Positions 38,531-47,449 of a DNA stretch of 64,000 nt are shown one piece after another (position 1 is the stretch's first letter; every line of letters begins with the position of its first letter). The translations under genes and the position numbers were made by a program. Under the pieces are notes generated by a model, which worked only from the letters and a program-made list of their open reading frames with translations, did not search any database and was not told where the DNA came from. Source of the stretch: Shewanella olleyana (GTDB lineage: Bacteria > Pseudomonadota > Gammaproteobacteria > Enterobacterales > Shewanellaceae); the NCBI RefSeq assembly GCF_023283825.1, contig NZ_JAKILD010000023.1, forward strand, positions 1 through 64,000, written 5' to 3'.

Positions 38531-39583
38531 CTAGAAATACATACGCACATAGGCATAAGCAGCTTCTGGAGCTTCGCCAACTCGGCCTTCAACAGACAAA
38601 ACGATGTCTCTTGCTGGACGGTAGTTAAAACCTAAACTTGCCCAGCGACGCTCTTTGCCGTATTCAGCAGGAAGTTCTGTATAATCGAAGTTAGGACTTT
38701 CAACATCCCAGCCTTCATATTCTTCATGGTTTGCTGAAGCGATGATCTCCCAAGATTCATTAAGATCGTATTTACCACTTAGCGTTAAGCCGTAGTTGCG
38801 GAAAGTTTCATAGGCTAGATGAACATCACCACTTTTACGGGTTGAAAGGTCTTCGTCTTCCAAGAAGCCATTAAAACCAAAAGCAAGATCCGAAGTCACA
38901 TTGACACGCATGCCAAGACCCACTAATTGCTGTTCTCCATACTTTGATTGCCCTTCTGAACCACCTCGTGTTTCAACACCGGCTACCACAGAAACAAAGT
39001 CTGACTTCCAGCCAAGATAAGCATTGACGATGTCACCTTGCGGAGAACCATTTTTATGTTTACCTTCATAAGAATAAGAAACGCCATAAACTAAATGGTC
39101 GAATTTAGCTTCATATTTAACGGTATTTTCTTGATCGCCTGCTTCACCAGTCTCTACTGATTTATTGAAAGTAAAATCACCAAAATGATCATATTCATCA
39201 AAAGCAGTATCTGTTAAACCAAGCTCAATCCAGTGATTATCATCAAACACATAACCGACATACATTTTGTCGATTGCAAGTTCAAATTCTCCATCACCAC
39301 CAAGCCAATTACGACGTTGATAATCCAGTTCTAAGCGATAAATATAATTTTTGTTTTGTCCTTTAACACCTAAAGTGGCAAAGCTATCATCTACGTAGCC
39401 TTTGGTATCGTAAAACTCATCATGGTTATAATCAGCATTGGTGCCGAAATGGCCCCCAACACCTACTTCACCGAATAGGCGAATATAATCTCCATTGTCT
39501 GCCTCATGTAGTGAAACTGCACTCGCAGCATTCATACAAAATAAAGAGGCAAAGGCAATTGCAACGGTCGTTTTCTTTAACAT
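38531..39583 (-). CDS. Outer-membrane porin (Gram-negative porin family)
   Basis: A 350-residue beta-barrel porin. Signal peptide residues 1-22 (TTVAIAFASLFCMNAASA). The body is typical of 16-strand porins: acidic alternating strands, DNHWIELGLTDTAFDEYDHF, and an aromatic C-terminal residue (AAYAYVRMYF). I choose the ATG at 39583, preceded by GGAAATACATGCG, over a start five residues earlier. It is 33 bases ahead of the ExeM-like nuclease on the same strand, suggesting one transcript. Its substrate is not evident from sequence; uptake of nucleotides or phosphate released by the nucleases is an inference. Confidence 0.85.
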   Translation of the reverse strand: MLKKTTVAIAFASLFCMNAASAVSLHEADNGDYIRLFGEVGVGGHFGTNADYNHDEFYDTKGYVDDSFATLGVKGQNKNYIYRLELDYQRRNWLGGDGEFELAIDKMYVGYVFDDNHWIELGLTDTAFDEYDHFGDFTFNKSVETGEAGDQENTVKYEAKFDHLVYGVSYSYEGKHKNGSPQGDIVNAYLGWKSDFVSVVAGVETRGGSEGQSKYGEQQLVGLGMRVNVTSDLAFGFNGFLEDEDLSTRKSGDVHLAYETFRNYGLTLSGKYDLNESWEIIASANHEEYEGWDVESPNFDYTELPAEYGKERRWASLGFNYRPARDIVLSVEGRVGEAPEAAYAYVRMYF

Positions 39584-40663
39584 CGCATGTATTTCCATTA
39601 GTAAACTGCAACCTGTCGAACTTAGGCTGAGTTCGGGCTTTATAATTAGTTATGAGAGGTTGATTTATTGGAATTTAAGAAAGTTGAACATCATTTTTAA
39701 TAAAATAATGAACACTAAAGTTTCTTATGGGTTACGAAAATGTTAAGTGGCAAATTTATAAAACAACAAACTTATTAAATAATTCTTATATAGTTACAGT
39801 TCGTTTTTAATAAATTAAATCTAACTGTAATTAAATATATTTAAGGCTTTAATAAGTCCCAGCAAAGAAAAGGGAAACATGAATCTTTACTTTTTTGTCA
39901 CAAAAAGACCGTATAAATCAACTTCGCAATAATATGTAAGCTTCAAGCTCATGGCAAGTTACATTTTAAAGGTGAACATTTAACACGTTCACCACTTTAA
40001 TTAACCTTTATCCGTATAAAAAGATAAGCAACAAAGACAATATAAAACCTTAATTGTTCGCAAAATAAAACAAGAGTTATATTTAACATTTATATTTAAA
40101 TAAAAACTGGCAGTTATACAAAACTAGTCAAATATGAAAATGAACATGTATTCTATTAATAGTACAAAACATTAGTTAATGAGCTTTATTAGCTATAAGT
40201 TAATTGATTAAAAAGCAATCGATAGTGAAGAGTAAATCGCTATTTTTTAATAAAATAAAAATGTTAAAAACTAGACATTAAAACAAAAAACCTTTGTTAC
40301 ATTTTGTATACCGCCTCCATTAATACTCTAGAACCCTTCCAAGCTTTGACTAATACTCACAATTTGATACAGCTTGACCCACTACTAGCTATTTCTTCGC
40401 TGTTGCACACAATTTTAGATTAAGTCCGTTTGATGAGATCTTGGATTGATTGAGAGAGATTGGAATGTTCAGCTAGAAAGAATTGAATCTATGTAAAAGG
40501 CGTTAATGGGACATTGTCATTTGCTAGATACATCAAGAATTTTTGTTGGTTACAAAATGTTGGCTAATGCATGTACATGCATACAATGCTCAAGCTAACC
40601 ACTTTTATCTATAATAAACTCCAATTAATTTAGGGTCTTGAATCCACCGTGCGCCAAAACTAA
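39584..40663. other. Long AT-rich intergenic region between the porin and nagP genes
   Basis: About 1.1 kb with no ORF I can support. It contains a hairpin GGTGAAC / GTTCACC around 39971-39993 and a 16-bp perfect palindrome at 40567. It must contain the porin operon promoter. No NagR-type site was found in it. Confidence 0.5.
40567..40582. promoter_or_regulatory. 16-bp perfect palindrome
   Basis: ATGCATGTACATGCAT is its own reverse complement. It lies in the gap downstream of nagP and far from any start codon. It may be a regulator site for an unseen transcript, or chance. Confidence 0.3.
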
Positions 40664-40697
40664 AAATACCTTCAAATCAAATGATTTGAAGGTATTT
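40664..40697 (-). terminator. Terminator of nagP
   Basis: Perfect 16-bp stem AAATACCTTCAAATCA / TGATTTGAAGGTATTT with a two-base loop; the minus strand continues TTAGTTTTGG. It lies 34 bases after the nagP stop. Confidence 0.88.
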
Positions 40698-40730
40698 AGA
40701 CTAACTAGTTGAGGCAGTTCTCTGCAGATA

Positions 40731-42020
40731 TTATTTCCAGCTTGTCATCTTATGGCCTTTCACAGCGTAAAATAAGATAAACAAGTAGCACGGGATCATC
40801 ACTAAGTATCCCCCCTGCATGCCTAAAGACGTTGCAGAACTTGTTAAGCCCCAGAACACAGGACCAAATGCACCACCTGCAATACCCATAATAAGTAGAG
40901 CTGAACCAGTGCTTGTTAGCTTACCCATACCCGATAGCGCTAACGGCCATACAGCAGGCCATACAATCGCGTTAGCTAATCCTAAGAAAGCAATCAATAA
41001 CAAGGTATCGGGTAACTCTGCACCACCAAACGGAACTAAGATCATATTAGCGATAACGAAAGATTCACTGTCTCCAAAAACAATACCCAAAGATAAGATT
41101 ACACCGAGAATTGCACTAATCAGTAATGCGTTAGGTTGCGAGATAAAGCGTGGAATACAAATAATACCTAATGTGTAACCAATCACCATACACACCATAG
41201 TGTATGAGGTCATCACGCCGTAATTTTCAACACCCAAGGTTAAGGCATAAGTACCAATGGTATCACCAGCAATCACCTCCACAGCAACGTAAACAAATAA
41301 GGCAACCACACCTAAAGCTAGATTAGGTTTAGCTAAAGCTTCTTTGATCTGACCTTTTTCAGAAGCTTCACCTTCTTCCTGCTCAAGCTCTGGCAGTGGT
41401 GACTTCTTCACAGCGAAAGCTAAAATACCGATAAATATTGCCATGCCTAAGTAAGGTAAAATAAGACTATTTGCCATCTCATCGATTTGAATTTGCGTCA
41501 GAGTCGTGCCAACACGGTCTTTAAAGCTGTCTAAAATTAGCGCGGTAAATACCATAGGAGCAATAACACCAGCTCCTTTATTGAGTATTCCCATCACGCT
41601 AACACGAGCAGCTGCCGACTCTTCAGGTCCTAAACGAACCACATAAGGGTTTACTGCTGTTTGAAGCAGAGTTTGCCCTGTTCCCATGACTAATTGCGCT
41701 AACAAAAACAAAGGAAATATTTGGGTTTTAGCTGCAGGTATAAATAGCAAACCAGCAACCATCATAATCCCCATACCTAGGGCCATTCCTGATTTGTAAC
41801 CCACTTTACGGATAACCCAGGCAGAAGGCAGTGCGGTAAACGTTACCGCAATATAAAAAGAGAATAAAATAAGCGAGGCTTGAAAAGGGCTGAGTTGAAG
41901 AATTTGTTTCAGATACGGCATTAATGAGCCGTTTAACCAAGTCGCAAAACCGAGTACGAAAAAGAGAATGGCGACAATCGCCATTGGCAATAGACTACTT
42001 TTTTGCTGACTGTTATTCAT
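40731..42020 (-). CDS. nagP: N-acetylglucosamine MFS transporter NagP
   Basis: An inner-membrane sugar permease of the FucP/NagP branch of the major facilitator superfamily with about 12 membrane segments, 429 residues from the chosen start. Marks: AILFFVLGFATWLNGSLMPY, PFQASLILFSFYIAVTFTALP, GTGQTLLQTAVNPYVVRLGP and the ANAIVWPAVWPLALSGMG segment late in the protein. NagP imports GlcNAc for the non-PTS pathway known in Shewanella. The start at 42020 has GGAAACTACA before it; ATGs at 42032 and further upstream are possible. It has its own promoter with a NagR box at 42189 and its own terminator. Confidence 0.92.
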   Translation of the reverse strand: MNNSQQKSSLLPMAIVAILFFVLGFATWLNGSLMPYLKQILQLSPFQASLILFSFYIAVTFTALPSAWVIRKVGYKSGMALGMGIMMVAGLLFIPAAKTQIFPLFLLAQLVMGTGQTLLQTAVNPYVVRLGPEESAAARVSVMGILNKGAGVIAPMVFTALILDSFKDRVGTTLTQIQIDEMANSLILPYLGMAIFIGILAFAVKKSPLPELEQEEGEASEKGQIKEALAKPNLALGVVALFVYVAVEVIAGDTIGTYALTLGVENYGVMTSYTMVCMVIGYTLGIICIPRFISQPNALLISAILGVILSLGIVFGDSESFVIANMILVPFGGAELPDTLLLIAFLGLANAIVWPAVWPLALSGMGKLTSTGSALLIMGIAGGAFGPVFWGLTSSATSLGMQGGYLVMIPCYLFILFYAVKGHKMTSWK

Positions 42021-42188
42021 TGTAGTTTCCATAAACCTGCTTCTTATTGTCATTAATTTCTGGCAATAATCTAAGAATATTGCCCCATATGAGTCTTATT
42101 GTTATTGAGGTTTTAGCATTACTATGAAGCCGAATTGTTAATTCATTTTATAGTAAATACGCGATTCATGTTAAAACATAAACACCAC

Positions 42189-42206
42189 AAAGACAACGCT
42201 GTCATT
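42189..42206. promoter_or_regulatory. NagR operator upstream of nagP
   Basis: AAAGACAACGCTGTCATT, one base off the palindrome AATGACAACGCTGTCATT shared by four sites in this window. It lies 169 bases upstream of the nagP start, between a MITE and the gene. Confidence 0.85.
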
Positions 42207-42286
42207 CCGTTAACTGGTACAACCATAACAAGTGAAAAATAAGGCCTGATAAATCCTATTCAAGCCATACACTTACAACTAGTGGT

Positions 42287-42566
42287 TAGGGCGTGTTGAT
42301 CTTTTAAGGTTGTTTTTGCAGCGAATTGTTGGCCATATATACAAGGCAGAGACTTTGTGGTGTAGTTATTCTACATAAAAAGTCGATAACGCAGTAAAAA
42401 TCGCCAACAAACGCTGCCCAAAGGGTTCGACTAAAAGTGTTTTACTCTTTGTTGGATGCATCTTTTTAAAAAGAAGTGCTTAGATGACTAGGCATCAATC
42501 CATCCGCCTCAATTAAAACGCTTTTATTTCGAACAAAACTTAACCAGCAAAGATCAACACGCCCTA
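42287..42566. mobile_element. MITE-like element, copy 2
   Basis: A 280-base near-identical relative of the element at 21275-21540, same orientation. Ends TAGGGCGTGTTGATCTTTT and AAAGATCAACACGCCCTA. It carries a 15-base insertion (TTTTTAAAAAGAAGT, itself partly palindromic) after GGATGCATC. It sits 13 bases after the nagX stop and just upstream of the nagP operator. It ends in TAA / TTA, consistent with a TA-type target. Confidence 0.8.
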
Positions 42567-42579
42567 ATCTAAAAATCTT

Positions 42580-43770
42580 TTAAATTCGAATAAATATCTT
42601 TCTCTGATGCAACCATAATAGTGCTAACCATTGCACTGCAATTAAACTGATGACTGCAAGTATTGACTGCCAGCTTTCTGGAGCCGCATTGACGACACCA
42701 CCAAATAAACTCTGCGCAAAGTACTGCCAATTCATTAAGCTTGAAGCAAGATAAATAATAATGGCATTAGTACCAATCACCACAAAGACAAAAGCCCACT
42801 TCTGCCACTTGAGAACATCAACTAATGCATAAAATAAAGCCAGTAGAACGATACTCCAGCCTGAAGTCACTAACACGAAACTGCTTGTCCAAAGATCTTT
42901 GTTAACCGGAATCACTATATCGACAAGCCAGCCTAATCCCACAAATATAACGCCAATTAGAAATAGACAGATGACCTTAAACCATTCGCCAGTTAATTGA
43001 CTCAACGTCTGTTGTTCTTTAACTAAAAACTGCCCTACAAAAACACCGATGAGTCCATTTACTACAGCAGGAATCGTCGACAGTATTCCTTCAGGATCTA
43101 ATGGACGATTTTGATAAGAAATACCGGGTAGCAATAAAGTGTCGATATAAGCGTTAATACTGCCCGTTTGAGTAAACTGCCCTGTTTGGCCATTTGGGAA
43201 AGGCATGAATAGTTGCACTAATCCATACCCGATTAAAATTGCAACAGCACTAAAAATTTGCACTCTTAAGCTGGTATGCCAAACAAGCATTGCGCCAATA
43301 AACCAAGCAAAGCCAATTCTTGCTAGCACGCTCGCATATCTCACTTGCTCAGGATCTAGCGGTGCTCCCGCTCCCCATCCATGGTTGTACAGCACGCCAA
43401 GTAAAATCAATAAACCTAAACGTTTAAATGCGTGACGATATAAAGGAATGCGTTGTGCGAAAGGTAATTTATCTAACCTTTTAGGCGATAAACCCAGTGC
43501 AACGCCAGATAAGAAAATGAATAAAGGGAAAATAACATCGTAAAAAGTAAAACCGTGCCATTGGCTATGATGCATTTGACCATCAAACCATTGCCAACCA
43601 CTCCAGCCTGTTAACACTAATAACGCAGCAAATAACCCTTCCCCGCCCAATATCCAAAACATGTCAAAGCCGCGCAAAGCATCAAGTGACATGAGGCGTT
43701 TTTTAGCTGGCTTTAAACCTGAATGGTCATCTTTTCCAGGGGCATTGAGTGAATCAGCTTGACTTACCAT
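42580..43770 (-). CDS. nagX: NagX-type inner-membrane protein (DUF5009)
   Basis: A 396-residue integral membrane protein related to heparan-alpha-glucosaminide acetyltransferase (DUF5009/DUF1624). The conserved N-terminal motif is RLMSLDALRGFDMFWILGGEG, and WHGFTFYDVIFPLFIFLSGVAL follows. About ten membrane segments. It is conserved beside nagA in Alteromonadales GlcNAc loci; a role in GlcNAc or chito-oligosaccharide transport is inferred. It starts four bases after nagA and is the last gene of the nagK-nagB-nagA-nagX unit. Confidence 0.9.
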   Translation of the reverse strand: MVSQADSLNAPGKDDHSGLKPAKKRLMSLDALRGFDMFWILGGEGLFAALLVLTGWSGWQWFDGQMHHSQWHGFTFYDVIFPLFIFLSGVALGLSPKRLDKLPFAQRIPLYRHAFKRLGLLILLGVLYNHGWGAGAPLDPEQVRYASVLARIGFAWFIGAMLVWHTSLRVQIFSAVAILIGYGLVQLFMPFPNGQTGQFTQTGSINAYIDTLLLPGISYQNRPLDPEGILSTIPAVVNGLIGVFVGQFLVKEQQTLSQLTGEWFKVICLFLIGVIFVGLGWLVDIVIPVNKDLWTSSFVLVTSGWSIVLLALFYALVDVLKWQKWAFVFVVIGTNAIIIYLASSLMNWQYFAQSLFGGVVNAAPESWQSILAVISLIAVQWLALLWLHQRKIFIRI

Positions 43771-43774
43771 CTCG

Positions 43775-44965
43775 TTAAACCTGCTTTGAGTAAGATGAGC
43801 TTGTATAGATCAACTCGCCCTTAATATAAGTTTGACTGACAGTATTTAGAGAATTAAGCAGCACAAAATCAGCTTGTTGACCGATTTCGATTTTACCGAG
43901 AGTGTGTTTATTTAAGTATTGAGCAGGATAAAGTGATGCCATTCTTAACGCTTCTTCATGACGCAAACCTAGCATAGTGACACTATTATTAACTGCCCCC
44001 ACCATGTCTAAAACACAGCCTGCAAGTTCGCCTGATTTTGCATTAAGCCTGTCACCTTGCCTAACTACTTCAGTGCCAAAAAGCTCAAAACTGGCATTTT
44101 CCCCCATGCCGACAGGAGGCATAGCATCAGTGACTAACATCACCTTGCCTTGTGGTTTAACCTTAATCGCTAGTTTTGCTGTCGCACTATGGACATGATG
44201 ACCATCTACGATAAGTCCACACCAAGCTTGTTCGCTTTCAAGTGCCGCACCGACCATTCCTGGCTCTCTTGAACCAAAACCCGACATAGCATTAAATAAA
44301 TGAGTAAATCCATCTGCGCCCGCATCTAACGCTGCAACAACTGTTTCATAGTCTGCATTAGAATGACCTAAACAAACCTTAACGTCATTGGCAACCAAGG
44401 TTTTAATCACTTCAACTGAGACATTTTCAGGCGCTAACGTAACGACTTTAAGGCCTAAATCTTTTCTCGAGAATATGCTAAGTTCTTCATCCGAAATACT
44501 ACGGATAAATGATTGTGGGTGAACGCCCTTTTTCGGCACACTAAGATGTGGGCCTTCAAAGTGGATCCCAAGTACACCTGCTGCATTGCTTTTAATTGCC
44601 ATTGCAACTGCGTCGGCCGCCTGAGCCATGACGTCCACTTGATCGGTTATCAATGTCGGTAAAAAACCCGTTGTGCCAAACTGTGCATGCGCTCGGCCTA
44701 TGGTTTTTATACATTCAAGAGTGGGTTGAGCATTAAATAAAGCTCCACCACCGCCATTAACCTGAACATCGACAAACCCAGGCACTAAAGTACCATGCAA
44801 ATGAAGCACGTTTTCTAGTGCCGCTTCATCAACAAATTGTAGATCCAGACCTTTTTCATCAATGGCATTAATCGCTGTAATAACGCCTTGTTCAACAGTG
44901 ATTGCAGCGCGTTGCTTGAACTGCTGTCCATCGAAATATTTATCTACAATTAAGGTTTGCTTCAT
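43775..44965 (-). CDS. nagA: N-acetylglucosamine-6-phosphate deacetylase
   Basis: Removes the acetyl group of GlcNAc-6-phosphate. The 396-residue amidohydrolase shows LVPGFVDVQVNGGGGALFN, GIHFEGPHLSVPKKGVH, the metal-binding CLGHSNADYETV and GFTHLFNAMSGF, LIVDGHHVH, LVTDAMPPVG with the catalytic aspartate, and the C-terminal GKIEIGQQADFVLL. I start at the ATG at 44965, which follows AGAGAG; the in-frame GTG at 44980 is less likely. It is between nagB-II and nagX, all on the minus strand. Confidence 0.95.
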   Translation of the reverse strand: MKQTLIVDKYFDGQQFKQRAAITVEQGVITAINAIDEKGLDLQFVDEAALENVLHLHGTLVPGFVDVQVNGGGGALFNAQPTLECIKTIGRAHAQFGTTGFLPTLITDQVDVMAQAADAVAMAIKSNAAGVLGIHFEGPHLSVPKKGVHPQSFIRSISDEELSIFSRKDLGLKVVTLAPENVSVEVIKTLVANDVKVCLGHSNADYETVVAALDAGADGFTHLFNAMSGFGSREPGMVGAALESEQAWCGLIVDGHHVHSATAKLAIKVKPQGKVMLVTDAMPPVGMGENASFELFGTEVVRQGDRLNAKSGELAGCVLDMVGAVNNSVTMLGLRHEEALRMASLYPAQYLNKHTLGKIEIGQQADFVLLNSLNTVSQTYIKGELIYTSSSYSKQV

Positions 44966-45055
44966 AATGTCTCTCTTCACAACTAAACAATACTGACGCT
45001 GAATACTGATACAAATAAATAACGGCTTAAGTGATTACGTAAGCCGTTTATTCAG

Positions 45056-46054
45056 TTAAAGGGTTTGAGTGACTTTTTTAAGTCCTTCAGGCTGGTCTGG
45101 GTCAATACCACGTGCAACCGCAACGGCTGCAACATCGATATAAAAACGTTGTAATAGTGCAAGTGGCGCAACACGTGGATGAATTTCAGATGATGTTTGA
45201 TTTAAATGAACTAAGTCAGCACCACGCTGCTTCACGTTTTCAATTTGTTCTATGTGGCTGTCGTATGATTCATCATTAATGCACGCATCGACAATAGCGA
45301 GTTTTTTCTCAACCAATGTCACTGGTCCATGTAAAAACTCTGCACTACTGAATGACTCAGCATGAATTGAACAGACTTCTTTCATCTTAAGGGCAATTTC
45401 TTTAGTCACGGCATAACCAAGACCTCGGCCTAGTACCACTAGATTATTTACCCCAGCTAATGACTCAGGAGTTAATTGCGGCTCTGAATCAACAGCGGTT
45501 TGCAATGCTGAAGGCATTGAATCAACAGCAGCTGCGAGCGACGCACTTTGTGTCCACTCAGCCGTTAATTGAACAATCGCAGATAAAGTCGCTAAATAAC
45601 TCTTAGTGGCTGCAACTGCTTTTTCTTCACCCGCTCGTAGCGGTAGAACAACATCAACAATATCTTTAATCGGCGCTGTTTCATCGTTCACAAGCGCGAC
45701 ACAAAATGCGCCAGCATTTTTAGCCATTTGAGCCTGAGCTAAAATATCTGGGCTACGACCAGACTGTGAAATCACAATCACCAAGCCACCTTCGAGCTGA
45801 AGACTTTTACCATAAACACTGGCAACAGAAGGCGCGGCAGCGAAAGTTGGAATACCCACTTCAATTTCAAATAGGTATTTAGCGAAAACACCTGCGTGAT
45901 CTGATGAACCACGACCCACAATCATGACAAATTTAGGCTTAAAAGCGCGAAGCTTTTCACCCAATTCTTTTGTTAAACCTGCATTGGCAGCAAGTTGTTC
46001 AGCAATTTTTTGAGGGGCTGAGCGAGCTTCTAGCTCCATAATTGTATCTGTCAT
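45056..46054 (-). CDS. nagB-II: Glucosamine-6-phosphate deaminase, SIS-type (NagB-II)
   Basis: A 332-residue two-SIS-domain protein related to the isomerase half of GlmS. In Shewanella this type replaces classical NagB and converts glucosamine-6-phosphate to fructose-6-phosphate plus ammonia. Visible: VMIVGRGSSDHAGVFAKYLFE, VISQSGRSPDILAQAQMAK, EKAVAATKSYLATLSA, LVVLGRGLGYAVTKEIALKM and EFLHGPVTLV. The glutaminase domain of GlmS is absent. It follows nagK and precedes nagA in the operon. Confidence 0.93.
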   Translation of the reverse strand: MTDTIMELEARSAPQKIAEQLAANAGLTKELGEKLRAFKPKFVMIVGRGSSDHAGVFAKYLFEIEVGIPTFAAAPSVASVYGKSLQLEGGLVIVISQSGRSPDILAQAQMAKNAGAFCVALVNDETAPIKDIVDVVLPLRAGEEKAVAATKSYLATLSAIVQLTAEWTQSASLAAAVDSMPSALQTAVDSEPQLTPESLAGVNNLVVLGRGLGYAVTKEIALKMKEVCSIHAESFSSAEFLHGPVTLVEKKLAIVDACINDESYDSHIEQIENVKQRGADLVHLNQTSSEIHPRVAPLALLQRFYIDVAAVAVARGIDPDQPEGLKKVTQTL

Positions 46055-46199
46055 CGGTTTAACCCTATTAATGTTGTTAGCAAGATACTTACTGGCATCT
46101 CGCTGATGTTTAGAATTTAATAAGTTCGGTCACAACCAAACTGGTTACTGAATACTTTATCTACTTTGAATAAGATTATTTTTAGCTAAATTAATGTGG

Positions 46200-46266
46200 A
46201 ACTGATTCTTGCTAGACTGAACCTTGCTAGGCTGATTCTTGTTGAGCAAATTCTTGTTGAGCAAAA
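46200..46266. repeat. 15-bp tandem repeats at the 3' end of nagK
   Basis: Four units close to CTGATTCTTGCTAG (variants with CCTTGCTAG and TTCTTGTTGAG), running across the nagK stop. Inside the gene they give the repeated residues FAQQEFAQQE, so the C-terminus of NagK has been lengthened by slippage. Confidence 0.6.
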
Positions 46267-47132
46267 AGTATTGCTCCAATTTCAGGCGGAGACATGGCCA
46301 GTTCAACTCTGGCGGCAACATCATCGTCAAGCCATGAACTTAATGGCTCAGCTAAACCTCCAATCATTGAAAATCGCGTTGGTTGTATGGCAAATAACTT
46401 TCGCGCCATCGCACTAATATACTCAGCCCCCTGCTTTACTATGTTCACGGCTACAGTGTCACCCAGCTCAGCCTGCTCCAATACAATGCGAGCTAATTTG
46501 GCATAAGTACTCGAAGATTGCCCAGCTAGGTTTTCTACAATCCCCATAGCATCAGTGACATTGAAATGCTCCAATATCGGCTGTGTTAATCCTGTGTGTT
46601 CAGCAAAGCCATCTAGACTAAGTAATACATGTTCAGCGGCTTGCTGACCTAACCAAGCACCACTGCCTTTATCACCTAGAGCAAAGCCATGACCGCCAAT
46701 CAATAAACTTTGATTGCCAACATGTGCATAACCACAAGAGCCTGTTCCAGTGATAATGACTGCACCATCGTTGCCTTCATGAGCGCCGATACAGGCTGTA
46801 TGCAAATCGGTAGTGAGATACATTTTTGCAAAGGGATGTTGCCACTGATTAACCAGTTCAAATAAACGCGGCACATTAACGCCAGCTAAACCTAAGCCCG
46901 CCACTAATGTTTTCACATCTTCGGCTTTAAGGTTGGCATCAGTAATCGCCAACTGAGTTGAAGCAAGGATTGACTCGAATGTTTGTTCAAGGCCATGTAA
47001 AGGATTCGCGCGCCCAGCAACACCTGTTCCTAGCACGCCTCTTTGAGGACAAAAAATTGTTGCGCGGCATTTACTGCCACCACCATCGATGCCAATAAAA
47101 AGCTGTGATTCATTTTGCAGATTAACGCCCAT
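46227..47132 (-). CDS. nagK: N-acetylglucosamine kinase (BadF/BadG family)
   Basis: Phosphorylates GlcNAc entering by NagP. The 301-residue ASKHA-fold kinase has LFIGIDGGGSKCRATIF (phosphate-binding), the GLGLAGVNVPRLFEL segment, AVIITGTGSCGYAHVGNQ, GHGFALGDKGSGAWLG and FSMIGGLAEPLSSW. I start at the ATG at 47132 behind AGAGGGATGTC; the longer frame to 47207 adds 25 atypical residues. It is the first gene of nagK-nagB-II-nagA-nagX, with a NagR operator 120 bases upstream. Confidence 0.93.
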   Translation of the reverse strand: MGVNLQNESQLFIGIDGGGSKCRATIFCPQRGVLGTGVAGRANPLHGLEQTFESILASTQLAITDANLKAEDVKTLVAGLGLAGVNVPRLFELVNQWQHPFAKMYLTTDLHTACIGAHEGNDGAVIITGTGSCGYAHVGNQSLLIGGHGFALGDKGSGAWLGQQAAEHVLLSLDGFAEHTGLTQPILEHFNVTDAMGIVENLAGQSSSTYAKLARIVLEQAELGDTVAVNIVKQGAEYISAMARKLFAIQPTRFSMIGGLAEPLSSWLDDDVAARVELAMSPPEIGAILFAQQEFAQQESA

Positions 47133-47252
47133 GACATCCCTCTTATCTCTTCTTTTTAAGCCGCTGTAAGCAAAGTTTAAATAACGTATTATTCGAATTA
47201 AAATCACGCTATTGCTGGGCTACTGAACAAGTTAACTTTATGTTACACCACA

Positions 47253-47270
47253 AATGACAGCGTTGTCATT
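47253..47270. promoter_or_regulatory. NagR operator upstream of nagK
   Basis: AATGACAGCGTTGTCATT, two central bases different from the consensus but both half-sites (AATGACA / TGTCATT) intact. It lies 120 bases before nagK. The remaining gap to the hexosaminidase terminator holds nothing else. Confidence 0.88.
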
Positions 47271-47393
47271 TATTTTCTAACAAAGATAGTTAAAACAAAA
47301 ATAAATACACACTAAGACACTGTTTTTAAATACTTACCAAGCTAAAAATAATTAGTGGCGCATATGGAATACATGACAATTTTGATACAAAAA

Positions 47394-47419
47394 AGGCGTT
47401 AACAATGTGTTTAACGCCT
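47394..47419 (-). terminator. Terminator of the hexosaminidase gene
   Basis: Stem AGGCGTTAA / TTAACGCCT with loop CAATGTGT; the minus strand continues TTTTTTGTATC. It is 31 bases past the hexosaminidase stop, separating it from the nagK operon. Confidence 0.88.
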
Positions 47420-47449
47420 AATGTTGATTTTTGTTAAATAGTGACTCAA

